NCBI RefSeq assembly: GCF_000428525.1
Contig: NZ_AUAC01000004.1
Location: 1-64,000, forward strand
Length of the DNA stretch: 64,000 nt
From: Hellea balneolensis DSM 19091
GTDB taxonomy: Bacteria; Pseudomonadota; Alphaproteobacteria; Caulobacterales; Maricaulaceae
Direction of reading: 5' to 3'
Positions 8,620-17,724 of the stretch are shown piece by piece. The number at the start of each line of letters is the position of its first letter. The stretch's first letter is position 1. Made by a program: the position numbers and the translations under genes. The notes beneath the pieces were generated by a model that saw only the letters and a list, made by a program, of their open reading frames with translations, did no database searches and had not been told where the DNA came from.

Positions 8620-9813
8620 CTACCCCTGAACAGCCTTAACAATTTTCTGCGCGGCATCGTCCAGATCATCCGCTGCAATCACGTTAAGACCGCTTTCATT
8701 GATAATCTTTTTACCCGCCTCAACATTCGTGCCTTCTAGCCGCACGACAAGCGGCACTTCGAGGCCGACTTCTTTGACCGCGTCGACGGTGCCTTGAGCG
8801 ATGACGTCACATTTCATGATGCCGCCAAAGATATTGATAAGGATGCCTTCGACTTTGTCATCTGACGTCAAAATCTTAAAGGCCGCCACGATATTTTCTT
8901 TTGTCGCGCCGCCGCCCACATCAAGGAAGTTAGCTGGCTCTGCGCCGTAAAGCTTGATGATATCCATGGTGGACATAGCCAGACCTGCGCCATTGACCAT
9001 ACATCCAATGTTCCCGTCGAGCGCGACATATGACAGGTCATATTTCTTGGCTTCAGTCTCTTTGGAGTCTTCTTCGGTAATATCGCGAAGCTCTTGCACA
9101 TCCGGATGACGATAAAGCGCATTTTCATCAAAGCTGATTTTTGCGTCGAGACAATGTAGACGCTGATCCTCAGTGACGATAAGCGGATTAATCTCAAGCA
9201 TTGCCATATCTTTAGCGAGAAAGCCATTATAAAGCGTGCGGCCAAGCTTATTGGCTTGCTTGGCGAGATCGCCTTTAAGCTCAAGCGCTTTAGCTAGCTT
9301 ACGGCCATGATGAGGCATGAAGCCCGTCGCGGGGTCGATGTCAAAATTGATAACTTTCTCAGGCGTGTCATGCGCCACAGCTTCGATATCCATACCGCCT
9401 TCGGTCGAGACAATGAAAGAGACGCGCGATGTTTCGCGATTGATGATGATGGAAAGATAAAGCTCACGGTCAATGTCAGAGCCATCTTCGATATAGAGGC
9501 GGTTGACCTGCTTACCTTCATCAGATGTTTGTTCCGTGACCAAATATTCGCCGAGCATGGCTTTGGCGTTTTCAACAACTTCATCGACAGACCAGGCCAG
9601 ACGTACGCCGCCTTTGGCATCAGCGGGCGCACCCACAAATTTACCCTTACCGCGGCCACCCGCGTGAATTTGAGACTTAACCACCCAAAGCGGGCCGCCT
9701 AGCTCTTCAGCAGCGGCTTTGGCTTCGGAGGCGTTAAAAATCGCGACGCCTTTGGACACTGGCGCGCCGATTTCTTTAAGGACAGCTTTGCCCTGATATT
9801 CGTGGATATTCAT
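8620..9813 (-). CDS. sucC: succinyl-CoA synthetase beta subunit
   Basis: ATP-grasp beta subunit of succinyl-CoA ligase, 397 residues, full length. The N-terminus ([19 protein letters not shown]) and the ATP-grasp elements [26 protein letters not shown] and the Gly-rich IFGGIMKCD are all present. First gene of the suc operon. The upstream gap (9814-9957) holds a GANTC-containing motif also found before mdh. The nucleotide preference (ATP or GTP) cannot be read with certainty. Confidence 0.97.
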   Translation of the reverse strand: MNIHEYQGKAVLKEIGAPVSKGVAIFNASEAKAAAEELGGPLWVVKSQIHAGGRGKGKFVGAPADAKGGVRLAWSVDEVVENAKAMLGEYLVTEQTSDEGKQVNRLYIEDGSDIDRELYLSIIINRETSRVSFIVSTEGGMDIEAVAHDTPEKVINFDIDPATGFMPHHGRKLAKALELKGDLAKQANKLGRTLYNGFLAKDMAMLEINPLIVTEDQRLHCLDAKISFDENALYRHPDVQELRDITEEDSKETEAKKYDLSYVALDGNIGCMVNGAGLAMSTMDIIKLYGAEPANFLDVGGGATKENIVAAFKILTSDDKVEGILINIFGGIMKCDVIAQGTVDAVKEVGLEVPLVVRLEGTNVEAGKKIINESGLNVIAADDLDDAAQKIVKAVQG

Positions 9814-9898
9814 GGAGTCTCTTTCGTCACTGACATCTCATTAAAAGAGGCCCCGCATAGAGGAGCCTCAAACTTGTCATGACTATATCAGTCTGACG

Positions 9899-9909
9899 GC
9901 GACTCGCAA
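9899..9909. promoter_or_regulatory. GANTC palindrome-like motif upstream of sucC
   Basis: GCGACTCGCAA lies 86-96 bases upstream of the sucC start. On the coding strand it reads TTGCGAGTCGC, and the mdh upstream region carries the sister sequence TTGCGACTCGCA. The centre is a GANTC site, the CcrM methylation target of alphaproteobacteria. It could be a binding site for a shared regulator or a cell-cycle methylation switch. Based on two sites only. Confidence 0.35.
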
Positions 9910-9928
9910 CCGTCGATAGGGGCTTTTT

Positions 9929-9971
9929 TAACTGAAAAACAGCACCCCCATTTTACTCTAACTGAAAAACA
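9929..9971. repeat. 13-bp direct repeat at the 3' end of the DUF2306 gene
   Basis: TAACTGAAAAACA occurs at 9929-9941 and again at 9959-9971, exactly 30 bases apart. The second copy contains the stop codon and last codons of the gene at 9958-10350. It looks like a small local duplication of the gene's 3' end. Confidence 0.6.
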
Positions 9972-10350
9972 CCATCCAAAGCGTGCGGCCCGGCATGAAG
10001 GAGAAAATACCAGGAATAATCAACGCGCCGAAGAACATTCCTCTGACAGCACTGATATGGCCTTTGACATTTTTGCGGCGGATACGCGTGATAGCCTGCC
10101 AAGCCCCGAGGAAGGTGATGGGCACAAAGATATGAATCCAGCTAAAGGACCCATTATTAATCTCGCGAATGAATAGAGCGCTTATCGCGGTCAAAAGCAT
10201 CACAACCACAAATCCACGCCCGACGAGCTTGTGCCCGCGCGTTCCCTTGGGCCGTAGCCACATGGCAATGCCGAGGCCTAGCGCCACAAAAGCCGCAGCC
10301 GCATGAATTTGAATGGCAAATGAGGCCTCTAAAAAATATTCGGGTTTCAT
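9958..10350 (-). CDS. DUF2306-like membrane protein
   Basis: A 130-residue protein with about four membrane helices. The pattern HAAAAFVALGLGIAMWLRPKGT.GH...GR, then WIHIF and KGH....RGMFFGALIIPGIFSFMPGR, is typical of DUF2306 proteins, whose function is unknown. The start at 10350 is preferred because GGAG stands at the right distance; an ATG six bases upstream would abut the GGAG. It faces sucC's promoter region and is transcribed away from the LytTR gene. Confidence 0.75.
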   Translation of the reverse strand: MKPEYFLEASFAIQIHAAAAFVALGLGIAMWLRPKGTRGHKLVGRGFVVVMLLTAISALFIREINNGSFSWIHIFVPITFLGAWQAITRIRRKNVKGHISAVRGMFFGALIIPGIFSFMPGRTLWMVFFS

Positions 10351-10586
10351 ATGCATCTCCTTTTGTGTTCGATAAAAGCAGATTAGCTCCCGCGCAGACA
10401 TGTAAAAGCGTCTTTACGCTAATAGGCGCTCTGCCTTCGTCAATGGTGGGCATTTACCGCTCACGCTTCGCGAAATGCATGAAAAATCCTTGAGAGATGG
10501 AGGTAATCTTGCCACGATGGACCAAATTAAACAGATAAGAGCCATAAGAGATTACAAAAAAGTATTTCACAAACCGCGCTACCCCT

Positions 10587-11282
10587 ATGATGGCAACCTC
10601 AGCTATTGCGGGGGTCATACTCTCTATTTTAGGGCCTTACGGAACGACGGCCTTTTCTTTGCCCCTACGCTTTATCTACTGGCTGGGGCTATGCATGGCG
10701 GGCGGCTTAGGCGCTGCCGCTTTTGACACGCTCATGACTAGAAAAAACGTGCCGTATAAACCATGGGCCTCTGCCTTAGGACAATCCATCGGGGCGACCC
10801 TCATGGTCTCGCTTATACTACTGGGATTTACGATTGCGACCTATGGCTGGCCGGGTTGGTTTCATATCCTCACAATGCCTTTTTTCATATGGGTCATCAG
10901 CATCATCATTTGCGGTGTTGGCGAACTGTCACGTCAGCGTAAACACATAGTGCCACTAGAAAATAAGCGGCCTGATATATTTGAGCGTTTGAAACCCTCG
11001 CTAAGAGAGGCAGATATCTATGCGTTGTCATCCGAAGATCATTATGTTCGCATCATGACATCCAAGGGCGACGACCTTATCCTCATGAGATTATCGGACG
11101 CGATTAAAGAAATGTCCCCCGTGAAAGGTCTGCAGACACACCGCTCTTATTGGGTCGCCGAAGCCGGCGTTGATAAAATGAAGAGCCAAGACGGTAAATT
11201 GTCGATCCTGCTTAAAAATTCTGAAACTGTGCCCGTGAGCCGAAACAAAGCCAAAACGGTGCGCGAAGCCGGATGGGTATAA
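10587..11282 (+). CDS. membrane-anchored LytTR regulator, N-terminus probably frameshifted
   Basis: About four transmembrane helices (first ~105 residues, including LGPYGTT) followed by a LytTR DNA-binding domain at about 130-231 (ADIYALSSEDHYVRIMT, LQTHRSYWVA, VPVSRNKA). Such proteins are transcription factors tied to the membrane. The ATG at 10587 has no ribosome binding site. The upstream reading frame from an ATG at 10517 gives MDQIKQIRAIRDYKK and would join smoothly to KKYFTNRATPMMATS if one base were removed from the A6 run at 10556-10561. The gene may therefore start at 10517 and carry a +1 frameshift (mutation, slippage or assembly error). Target genes unknown. Confidence 0.75.
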   Translation: MMATSAIAGVILSILGPYGTTAFSLPLRFIYWLGLCMAGGLGAAAFDTLMTRKNVPYKPWASALGQSIGATLMVSLILLGFTIATYGWPGWFHILTMPFFIWVISIIICGVGELSRQRKHIVPLENKRPDIFERLKPSLREADIYALSSEDHYVRIMTSKGDDLILMRLSDAIKEMSPVKGLQTHRSYWVAEAGVDKMKSQDGKLSILLKNSETVPVSRNKAKTVREAGWV

Positions 11283-11711
11283 TCAGCGCGGGCTTAATCG
11301 TTTCAAAGTCGCTGAATAATTCAGGCACGGCGTTCCATCCGCGGTCACGACACCCCGAACAAATATAAGCGAGCCGCCAGCGCGGAGTACCTCGCCGCGA
11401 GACTCCACAAGCTGCCCTTCCTTGGCGCCGGACAGAAACTCGCTGTTAAAGGCTACCGTAACGCCATAGCCATCTTCGCCGAATTCATCAGCTGCAATGG
11501 CAAATAGCGAGAAATCGGCAAATGTCATCAAGCATCCGCCGTGAACAACTCCGCCTTGGTTCATATGCTTGGCCTCTGCGCGAAAAGCCGTAATATAGCC
11601 TTGCTCATCTTTACGGTAATAAAAGGGCCCTGCCGTGTCATATTCAAAGGCTTCAGACATCCATGTCATCCAACCCTTAAATTCGCCTTCTGTGACTAAA
11701 TCAGGTTTCAT
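11283..11711 (-). CDS. PaaI-type hotdog-fold thioesterase
   Basis: A 142-residue hotdog-fold protein with the signature NQGGVVHGGCLMTFADFSLF (about 56-75) of the PaaI/YbgC-like acyl-CoA thioesterases. The likely activity is hydrolysis of acyl- or aryl-CoA esters; the substrate is not predictable. The start at 11711 (MKPDLV) is chosen over a longer one because it follows GGAAAG and overlaps the upstream acetyltransferase stop by only 11 bases. The two genes form a small coupled operon. Confidence 0.82.
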   Translation of the reverse strand: MKPDLVTEGEFKGWMTWMSEAFEYDTAGPFYYRKDEQGYITAFRAEAKHMNQGGVVHGGCLMTFADFSLFAIAADEFGEDGYGVTVAFNSEFLSGAKEGQLVESRGEVLRAGGSLIFVRGVVTADGTPCLNYSATLKRLSPR

Positions 11712-12243
11712 TTCGACTTTCCCATTCCTCCCGCGTTTGACCATAGGCCCAACATTTCACATCGCCAAATGGCGGCAATTTATCGACTTTATAGAGCCGT
11801 TTTGATCCAATTGCTTCAGCCGTTTTAATGGACCCAATATTTTCTTCGCCAATCACATGAATACAGCGATCCCACCCTAATGTTTCAAAGGCATAATCCA
11901 CGCAGGCTGCCCCGGCCTCTTTGGCGAAGCCGCGCCGTGTGTAATTACGATGGATTGTCCAGCCAATTTCTGGTTCAGGCCAACCCACAGGTGACCACAA
12001 GCCAACGCGGCCAACAAAATCCCCAGTCGCTTTTTCAATGGTTGACCAGAAACTATAGCCGCGCACGACTTGATGACCGATAACCATCGCCATTTGCCGC
12101 CAGGACGCGGCGTGGTCCATTGTCTGCCCGCCAATAAAACGGACCGTCTCCTCATCGCTCATCATATCAACCCAAGGCTCAAGGTCGCATTCAATGTCAA
12201 CCTCGCGGAGGATGAGGCGCTCTGTCTCGATGATGGGTTTCAT
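11701..12243 (-). CDS. GNAT acetyltransferase, RimJ/RimL-like
   Basis: A 180-residue GNAT protein. It begins with IETERLILRE, as RimJ/RimL-type N-acetyltransferases do, and has the acetyl-CoA-binding region EIGWTIHRNYTRRGFAKEA (motif A) and ENIGSIKTAEAIG. The substrate is unknown; it could be a protein N-terminus, a small amine or an antibiotic. Start at 12243 chosen for the family N-terminus and an upstream AAGAG; the longer in-frame N-terminal extension is not family-like. Confidence 0.85.
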   Translation of the reverse strand: MKPIIETERLILREVDIECDLEPWVDMMSDEETVRFIGGQTMDHAASWRQMAMVIGHQVVRGYSFWSTIEKATGDFVGRVGLWSPVGWPEPEIGWTIHRNYTRRGFAKEAGAACVDYAFETLGWDRCIHVIGEENIGSIKTAEAIGSKRLYKVDKLPPFGDVKCWAYGQTREEWESRNET

Positions 12244-12312
12244 GAATGCTACTCTTGAATTTTTCATTATGAATTCATAAGAATTCCTAAACATATCAAT
12301 AGAGACAAGAAC

Positions 12313-13080
12313 ATGAGATGTCAGAAGTTTTTTATAGTATTATTTTTAACCATCCTAATAATGCCTCAAGCATTCGCGCAAACAGCAGTAGAAGGTAATG
12401 AGTCAGTAGTAGGTAATGATACAAATCCAATACATTCAGATACAGTTTCGAAAAGAAGTTACAGAAAACTAAAAAAAGACTATGTAAATGGACGACTTGA
12501 TAACCCTGTAGAAATCATAAGACTCACTCAATTTCTAGTTATTAAGGACAAATGGGAAGATGCAGCCAACATAATCACTACAGAAATGAATTCAGGCAAG
12601 CTCCCGCGAACAGCCCAGAATACATTTAATGCTGGCTCCTACTTTGCTGCAACGCAAAATTATCCAGAAGCATTGCCATATTTCAAGGAAGCCGTAGAGC
12701 TAGGGCATAAAACAGCTCAGATACAATTAGCACAAGCTTTTACTGAAATTCAGTACAGCAAAGATGATAAAAGGTGCGATTTGATTGCCTCTGAAATGTA
12801 TAAAGCTGTTGCTGTAGGCACGAAAGCTGACCACGCAAATATAATAATTGGAAACTGCCATTTCCGAAGAGCTAAAGATAACATGTCTCCCCAATGCAAA
12901 AACAAAATAACACCAAACTATGCCTTACCAGATAACGTCAAAACTGAGATTGAATTATCAAAAGCAAAGTTAAACATAATACCCCAAAGCTCTGAAGTTG
13001 GGCAGCAAGCAAAAAAGTGGATAGATATGTATTCAAACGAGAAACGATTGCGTGAATACCTATGTCGATCACAAAAATAA
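12313..13080 (+). CDS. AT-rich secreted protein with Sel1/TPR-like repeats
   Basis: A 255-residue protein with a clear signal peptide (FFIVLFLTILIMPQAFA-Q, about 1-23). The middle part has helical repeats like Sel1/TPR units, for example FNAGSYFAATQNYPEALPYF and AVELGHKTAQIQLAQAF. Several cysteines (near C155, C179, C195, C252) suggest disulphides after export. No catalytic motif is seen. The coding region is markedly richer in A+T than its neighbours, which points to recent acquisition. A single-gene unit between the acetyltransferase and mdh. Confidence 0.75.
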   Translation: MRCQKFFIVLFLTILIMPQAFAQTAVEGNESVVGNDTNPIHSDTVSKRSYRKLKKDYVNGRLDNPVEIIRLTQFLVIKDKWEDAANIITTEMNSGKLPRTAQNTFNAGSYFAATQNYPEALPYFKEAVELGHKTAQIQLAQAFTEIQYSKDDKRCDLIASEMYKAVAVGTKADHANIIIGNCHFRRAKDNMSPQCKNKITPNYALPDNVKTEIELSKAKLNIIPQSSEVGQQAKKWIDMYSNEKRLREYLCRSQK

Positions 13081-13147
13081 CTTTAGCGCCTTGGTCATAA
13101 ATCCGAGTAATTTCAGAAAATACTTTGCAACTTAAGCTACAAATAAA

Positions 13148-13173
13148 AAAGGCGGACCGATAGGCCCGCCTTT
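13148..13173 (-). terminator. rho-independent terminator of mdh
   Basis: AAAGGCGG (13148-13155) pairs with CCGCCTTT (13166-13173). On the minus strand the hairpin is followed by a T-rich run (TTTTTTATTT), 22 bases after the mdh stop codon. It could also act on the plus-strand gene that ends at 13080, although the run of T is on the minus side. Confidence 0.85.
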
Positions 13174-13194
13174 GAAATTCTATTGGGCTTGAGC

Positions 13195-14172
<978 letters not shown>

Positions 14173-14214
14173 CTATTGGATGGCTGAATGTGAGGCGTCT
14201 TTAGCGGGGATAAG

Positions 14215-14226
14215 TGCGAGTCGCAA
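14215..14226. promoter_or_regulatory. GANTC palindrome upstream of mdh
   Basis: TGCGAGTCGCAA, a near-perfect palindrome around a GAGTC (GANTC) site, 52-63 bases before the mdh start. It matches the motif upstream of sucC. It may overlap the mdh promoter and be subject to CcrM methylation. Confidence 0.4.
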
Positions 14227-14234
14227 TGACAATC

Positions 14235-14546
14235 CTAGTTCAATGGATGCAAGTCTATATTTCTATATCCCACAGCAAACTCATCTAACAAATCGATAAG
14301 TTCTTTAAAATAACCTGATGGTTCATCTTCCAAGAAACGTATGTCATACAAGTCATCACATCCGACGAGAACCAAATCAATATCCATTAGCTCAGCAGAA
14401 ATTTTGGATACAGCTTCTTCGAACGAACCAGCTTTCGTAGCTACGCCAACATAAGCTCCTCTCATACCGCTATCATATTCTGGATGAGACTGTTCCAGAT
14501 AACAGTAAGTAGAGCCAATAAATATACTGCCTTCAACGTCAGGCAT
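14235..14546 (-). CDS. hypothetical acidic protein between zapE and mdh
   Basis: A 103-residue acidic soluble protein that I do not recognise. It has a predicted alternating beta/helix pattern (SIFIGSTYCYLEQ, RGAYVGVATKAGSFEEAVSKI, IDLVLVGCDDLYDI) and no signal peptide or membrane helix. Its ATG overlaps the zapE stop by 8 bases, which suggests coupled translation. The DNA is more A+T-rich than zapE and mdh, so it may have been inserted here. mdh starts 71 bases downstream, after its own promoter-like region. Confidence 0.6.
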   Translation of the reverse strand: MPDVEGSIFIGSTYCYLEQSHPEYDSGMRGAYVGVATKAGSFEEAVSKISAELMDIDLVLVGCDDLYDIRFLEDEPSGYFKELIDLLDEFAVGYRNIDLHPLN

Positions 14547-15633
14547 TTTCTAATCCATCCATATTCCGACGCTCACCTAAATACTCCGCGCTTCTCATCT
14601 CTATCAAACGGCTGGCCGTTCTCTCAAATTCAAAAACACCGTCGCCTTTTAGATAGAGCTCATGCGGTTCCACCTCTGCGCTCATCACTAGTTTCGTGCG
14701 GGTCTCATAAAGCGCATCGATCAGCGTCACGAAGCGTTTGGCTTCATTGCGGTTATGCGGGCCAAGCTGTGGGACGTTTTCTAAAATTAGCGTTTGGAAA
14801 GCATGAGAGAGGCGAAGATAATCCGCCGCGCCAAGGGCATTGGCGCAGAGTCGGTTAAAACTTGTCCGCGCGGTGCCCGCAGCTGTTTGTTTTAAAACCA
14901 ACTCACGCCCCTGCACCGTCAACACAGTTTCACGGCCCTTCGCTGCGCCTGTTAATCTCTGCCACGCGGCTTCTATCCCGGCATCTGCGGCCTCGCCAAG
15001 CGGGGTGTAATAGACAGGCGCGGCCTGAAGCTGGCGCAAGCGGTGATCGGTCTCGCCTGCAAATTCATGGATAATTAGATGTCTGGGCATCATTTCAATA
15101 AAAGGTTCAAAGAGCTGTCGGTTAAGGCCATGCTTATAAAGGTCTTCGGGCGGCCGGTTGGATGTCGCGACGACAACGATGCCGCGCCCCCAGAGAGCCT
15201 CAAACAAACGGGACAGGATCATAGCATCCGTAATGTCGGTCACATGAAATTCATCAAAGCAAAGCAACTGAGCCTCTTTGGATATATCTTTGGCAATCGG
15301 CGCAATCGGGTCACCATCTCCCGTTTTGCGCCAGTGATTTATGCGCTCGTGCACATCGAGCATGAAGGCATGAAAATGAACGCGTTTTTTGTCTTCAACT
15401 GGGGCCTCCTCGAAAAACCAATCCATCAGCATAGATTTCCCGCGCCCGACCCCGCCCCATAGATAGAGTCCTATTGGCACGTCTGCACGCCGCGAAAAGA
15501 ACCAGGACTTGGAACGCTTATGACTCAGGCGCTCTAGCAACTCGTCCAATCTGGCAGCGGCTGACAACTGAGCCTCATCTTCAATAAGCTCGCCTGAGGC
15601 TATAAGGCCTTTCAACTTAGCCGTAACGCTCAT
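14539..15633 (-). CDS. zapE: ZapE/AFG1-type P-loop ATPase
   Basis: AFG1-like ATPase, 364 residues. Walker A is GGVGRGKSMLMDWFF (about residues 57-71) and Walker B is LLCFDEFHVTD. ZapE destabilises FtsZ rings in E. coli; mitochondrial AFG1 relatives help quality control of respiratory-chain proteins. Adjacency to mdh and the succinate dehydrogenase genes is common in alphaproteobacteria. The start at 15633 (MSVTAKLKG) is supported by its ATGA overlap with a small upstream membrane-peptide gene. A longer start would read through that gene. Confidence 0.9.
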   Translation of the reverse strand: MSVTAKLKGLIASGELIEDEAQLSAAARLDELLERLSHKRSKSWFFSRRADVPIGLYLWGGVGRGKSMLMDWFFEEAPVEDKKRVHFHAFMLDVHERINHWRKTGDGDPIAPIAKDISKEAQLLCFDEFHVTDITDAMILSRLFEALWGRGIVVVATSNRPPEDLYKHGLNRQLFEPFIEMMPRHLIIHEFAGETDHRLRQLQAAPVYYTPLGEAADAGIEAAWQRLTGAAKGRETVLTVQGRELVLKQTAAGTARTSFNRLCANALGAADYLRLSHAFQTLILENVPQLGPHNRNEAKRFVTLIDALYETRTKLVMSAEVEPHELYLKGDGVFEFERTASRLIEMRSAEYLGERRNMDGLENA

Positions 15634-15734
15634 GAAGCTTTTAAAATCATAATAATCGCAGCCGCCAAAAGCCCGAAAGCGCAAACCGTGAGCACGAAAA
15701 AAAGAGGCTTATTTTTGATGGGCGCGGACTTCAT
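15630..15734 (-). CDS. 34-residue single-helix membrane peptide coupled to zapE
   Basis: A small gene: starts at ATG 15734, ends in TGA at 15630. The product begins MKSAPIKNKPLFF and has one hydrophobic helix (about 11-31, LFFVLTVCAFGLLAAAIIMI) with positive residues at the N-terminal side. A good AGGAGA stands 5 bases upstream, and the stop overlaps the zapE start as ATGA, so translation is probably coupled. It matches no family I know; it could be a small regulatory or assembly peptide of a membrane complex, or an uncleaved leader. Confidence 0.65.
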   Translation of the reverse strand: MKSAPIKNKPLFFVLTVCAFGLLAAAIIMILKAS

Positions 15735-15910
15735 AATGTCTCCTAACGCGGGGACAAAAGCGGTCAAGTCTTTTGGCGATTTCTCAAGGTTAAGCTTTCG
15801 TTTAGGTTCTATTCATGTTAAATTTTATACATACGCAGTAAGACAGCTATGTCTGCTGTTAATTGGGGGCTCACTTTCGGGCTGAATATAACTTAATGGA
15901 GGGTTCCGTA

Positions 15911-17113
15911 ATGGACCAACTATCACAACATCTTGGGTTTTTGCCCGCTTGGGCCGTGGGTCCTGTTATCGCGCTAGTGACAATTGTCATTGGCTATTTC
16001 ATCGCAAAAATTGCTGCGGCAATCGTTGCAGGTGCCATTAACCGCACAGGACTGGGTAAAAAAGCTCAGACGACCGGCGGAAATATCGGTAAATCTTTAG
16101 CTAAAGCTGTTTTCTGGGTTCTTTGGTTAGTCTTTATCATTGCGGGCCTGGGTCAGTTCCCAATGGTCAGCGAGTCTCTCGCGCCAATTAAAGGTATGCT
16201 CTCTAATATCTTTGATTACCTTCCACAGCTTATTGTAGGTGCCGTTGTATTGGCTATTGGTGTCATGCTTTCAAAAGTTGTCAAAGAAGCTTTGTCTTCA
16301 ACGCTCGAAGCGGCTCAAGTTGACCGTCTTGCTACAAAGTTTGGTATGGGAGGTTCAGAAGCAGACGTTGCCTCAACATCATTGGCGCGTAGCCTTGGTG
16401 GATTGGCCGCAGCGATTGTAACAATCATCTTTGCTGTTACAGCTATTGGTATCTGGGATATTCCAGGTGTTTCAGAGCCTGTCTCTAACGTCCTAAACAC
16501 AATCCTTGGATATATCCCGCGCATCATCGGTGCTGCTATTATCCTCGCTGTTTTCGTCTTTATCGGACGCTTTGTTTCAAGCCTAGCTAAGAGCACACTA
16601 CCCGCTCTCGGTGTCGATAATTCGCTAAAAACTGTTGCTGCTCTTGATGGCGATAACCCGAGTTTCGTTCCTTCAAACATTATCGCAACAGTCGGTTTTG
16701 TTGGTATCGTACTTATGGGCCTCACAGCAGCTATGAAAGCATTAGGCATCCCTGAGCTTACAAACGTCTTTAACACACTTCTCGAAGTTGGTGGACGTGT
16801 TGTTCTTGGTGCCGTTATCATCGGCGTCGGTTTGTTCATTGCAAACTTTATATCTAAAATCGTTACACAAACATCTGGAGATCTTGCTGGTAAAATCATC
16901 AAATATGCAACAATGATCATTGTGACCTTTATGGGTCTTGAGACTATGCAGCTTGGTGAAGGCATCGTTGACACAGCCTTTAGTTATTCTGTCATGGCCG
17001 CAGCGGTTGCTGGTGGTGTTGGCGGAGCGATTGCTTTCGGTCTTGGTGGCCGCGAGTGGGCTGCTAAGAAGCTTCAAGAGTGGATGCCGACTAAGACAAC
17101 ACGTAAGAAGTAA
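15911..17113 (+). CDS. mechanosensitive-channel-like membrane protein (conserved TM-helix repeats)
   Basis: A 400-residue polytopic membrane protein with repeated blocks of the conserved TM-helix type found in MscS-related channels: PQLIVGAVVLAIGVMLSKVV, PRIIGAAIILAVFVFIGRFV, GRVVLGAVIIGVGLFIANFI. Three to four such repeats follow an N-terminal helix (WAVGPVIALVTIVIGYFI). No MscS beta domain is seen, so channel function is inference. The start at 15911 follows GGAGGG at a 6-base distance. A terminator follows directly. Codon use is T-rich at third positions compared with neighbours, which may mean high expression. Confidence 0.8.
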   Translation: MDQLSQHLGFLPAWAVGPVIALVTIVIGYFIAKIAAAIVAGAINRTGLGKKAQTTGGNIGKSLAKAVFWVLWLVFIIAGLGQFPMVSESLAPIKGMLSNIFDYLPQLIVGAVVLAIGVMLSKVVKEALSSTLEAAQVDRLATKFGMGGSEADVASTSLARSLGGLAAAIVTIIFAVTAIGIWDIPGVSEPVSNVLNTILGYIPRIIGAAIILAVFVFIGRFVSSLAKSTLPALGVDNSLKTVAALDGDNPSFVPSNIIATVGFVGIVLMGLTAAMKALGIPELTNVFNTLLEVGGRVVLGAVIIGVGLFIANFISKIVTQTSGDLAGKIIKYATMIIVTFMGLETMQLGEGIVDTAFSYSVMAAAVAGGVGGAIAFGLGGREWAAKKLQEWMPTKTTRKK

Positions 17114-17163
17114 TTACTTTTGTGACCGCCTAGCGGTCGCGAAATTGCTCTAAAAATTAAGAC

Positions 17164-17195
17164 CCGCTCTTCACAAAATTGAAGGGCGGTTTTTT
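17164..17195 (+). terminator. rho-independent terminator
   Basis: CCGCTCTTCA (17164-17173) pairs with TGAAGGGCGG (17180-17189), one G-T wobble, 6-base loop, followed by six T. It ends the gene at 15911-17113. Confidence 0.9.
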
Positions 17196-17200
17196 ATGCC

Positions 17201-17680
17201 CTAAGCTTTAATCTCAGCAATAGCTTGGAGAGCGGCTTTATCGCTAATCGCCTTTGGCGGTAGCGCAATCAAAGCCTCTATGCGCGCACGGCACAGATCA
17301 TAAACCTCCGCAAAGGCTTGCTGCCGCGCTTCAAGCGGCTCAATATGGGCCGGATCATGCGCGGGCCAATGAACTTTAACATGACCGCCCGGAAAGACGG
17401 GGCACACTTCATTTGCCGCATTATCGCAAACGGTGACAACAATATCCATCTCAGCACCTTGCGTGAACTCATCCCATGATTTCGAGCGATATAAATCCGT
17501 GCGATGTCCACGCTTAGATAACTCTTTCAGGCCATCAGGATGCGGAGCCCCGCTAGGGTGACTGCCGGCGGACCACCCAAGGAAACGTCCTTGTCCCAGA
17601 TCATTCATAAGCGCTTCTGACAAAATGGACCGCGCAGAGTTTCCAGTACATAAGAATAAAACATTGATAGGTTTGGTCAT
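17201..17680 (-). CDS. arsC: arsenate reductase, thioredoxin-coupled LMW-phosphatase type
   Basis: A 159-residue low-molecular-weight phosphatase-fold protein. The P-loop CTGNSARS starts at about C11, and the pair VCDNAANEVCP (about C85 and C93) supplies the two further cysteines of thioredoxin-linked arsenate reductases. It would reduce arsenate to arsenite. No arsB, acr3 or arsR is visible nearby, so it stands alone; a tyrosine phosphatase role is less likely given the three cysteines. It diverges from the acyltransferase gene at 17725. Confidence 0.85.
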   Translation of the reverse strand: MTKPINVLFLCTGNSARSILSEALMNDLGQGRFLGWSAGSHPSGAPHPDGLKELSKRGHRTDLYRSKSWDEFTQGAEMDIVVTVCDNAANEVCPVFPGGHVKVHWPAHDPAHIEPLEARQQAFAEVYDLCRARIEALIALPPKAISDKAALQAIAEIKA

Positions 17681-17724
17681 AAAGCGGCCTTGCCAATTTC
17701 CGCACTCTTGGTCAATACACTCTC

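Noticed and set aside
10475-10726. An 83-residue plus-strand ORF before the LytTR gene
   Set aside because: Only its first part looks coding, as the displaced N-terminus of the LytTR regulator; after the A6 run it is a shadow frame.
15688-15885. A 65-residue plus-strand ORF upstream of the channel-like gene
   Set aside because: It overlaps the better supported 34-residue minus-strand gene and the channel gene's leader, and it has no ribosome site or recognisable features.
16315-16974. A 219-residue minus-strand ORF opposite the channel-like gene
   Set aside because: Shadow of the coding strand, which has convincing membrane repeats, start site and terminator.
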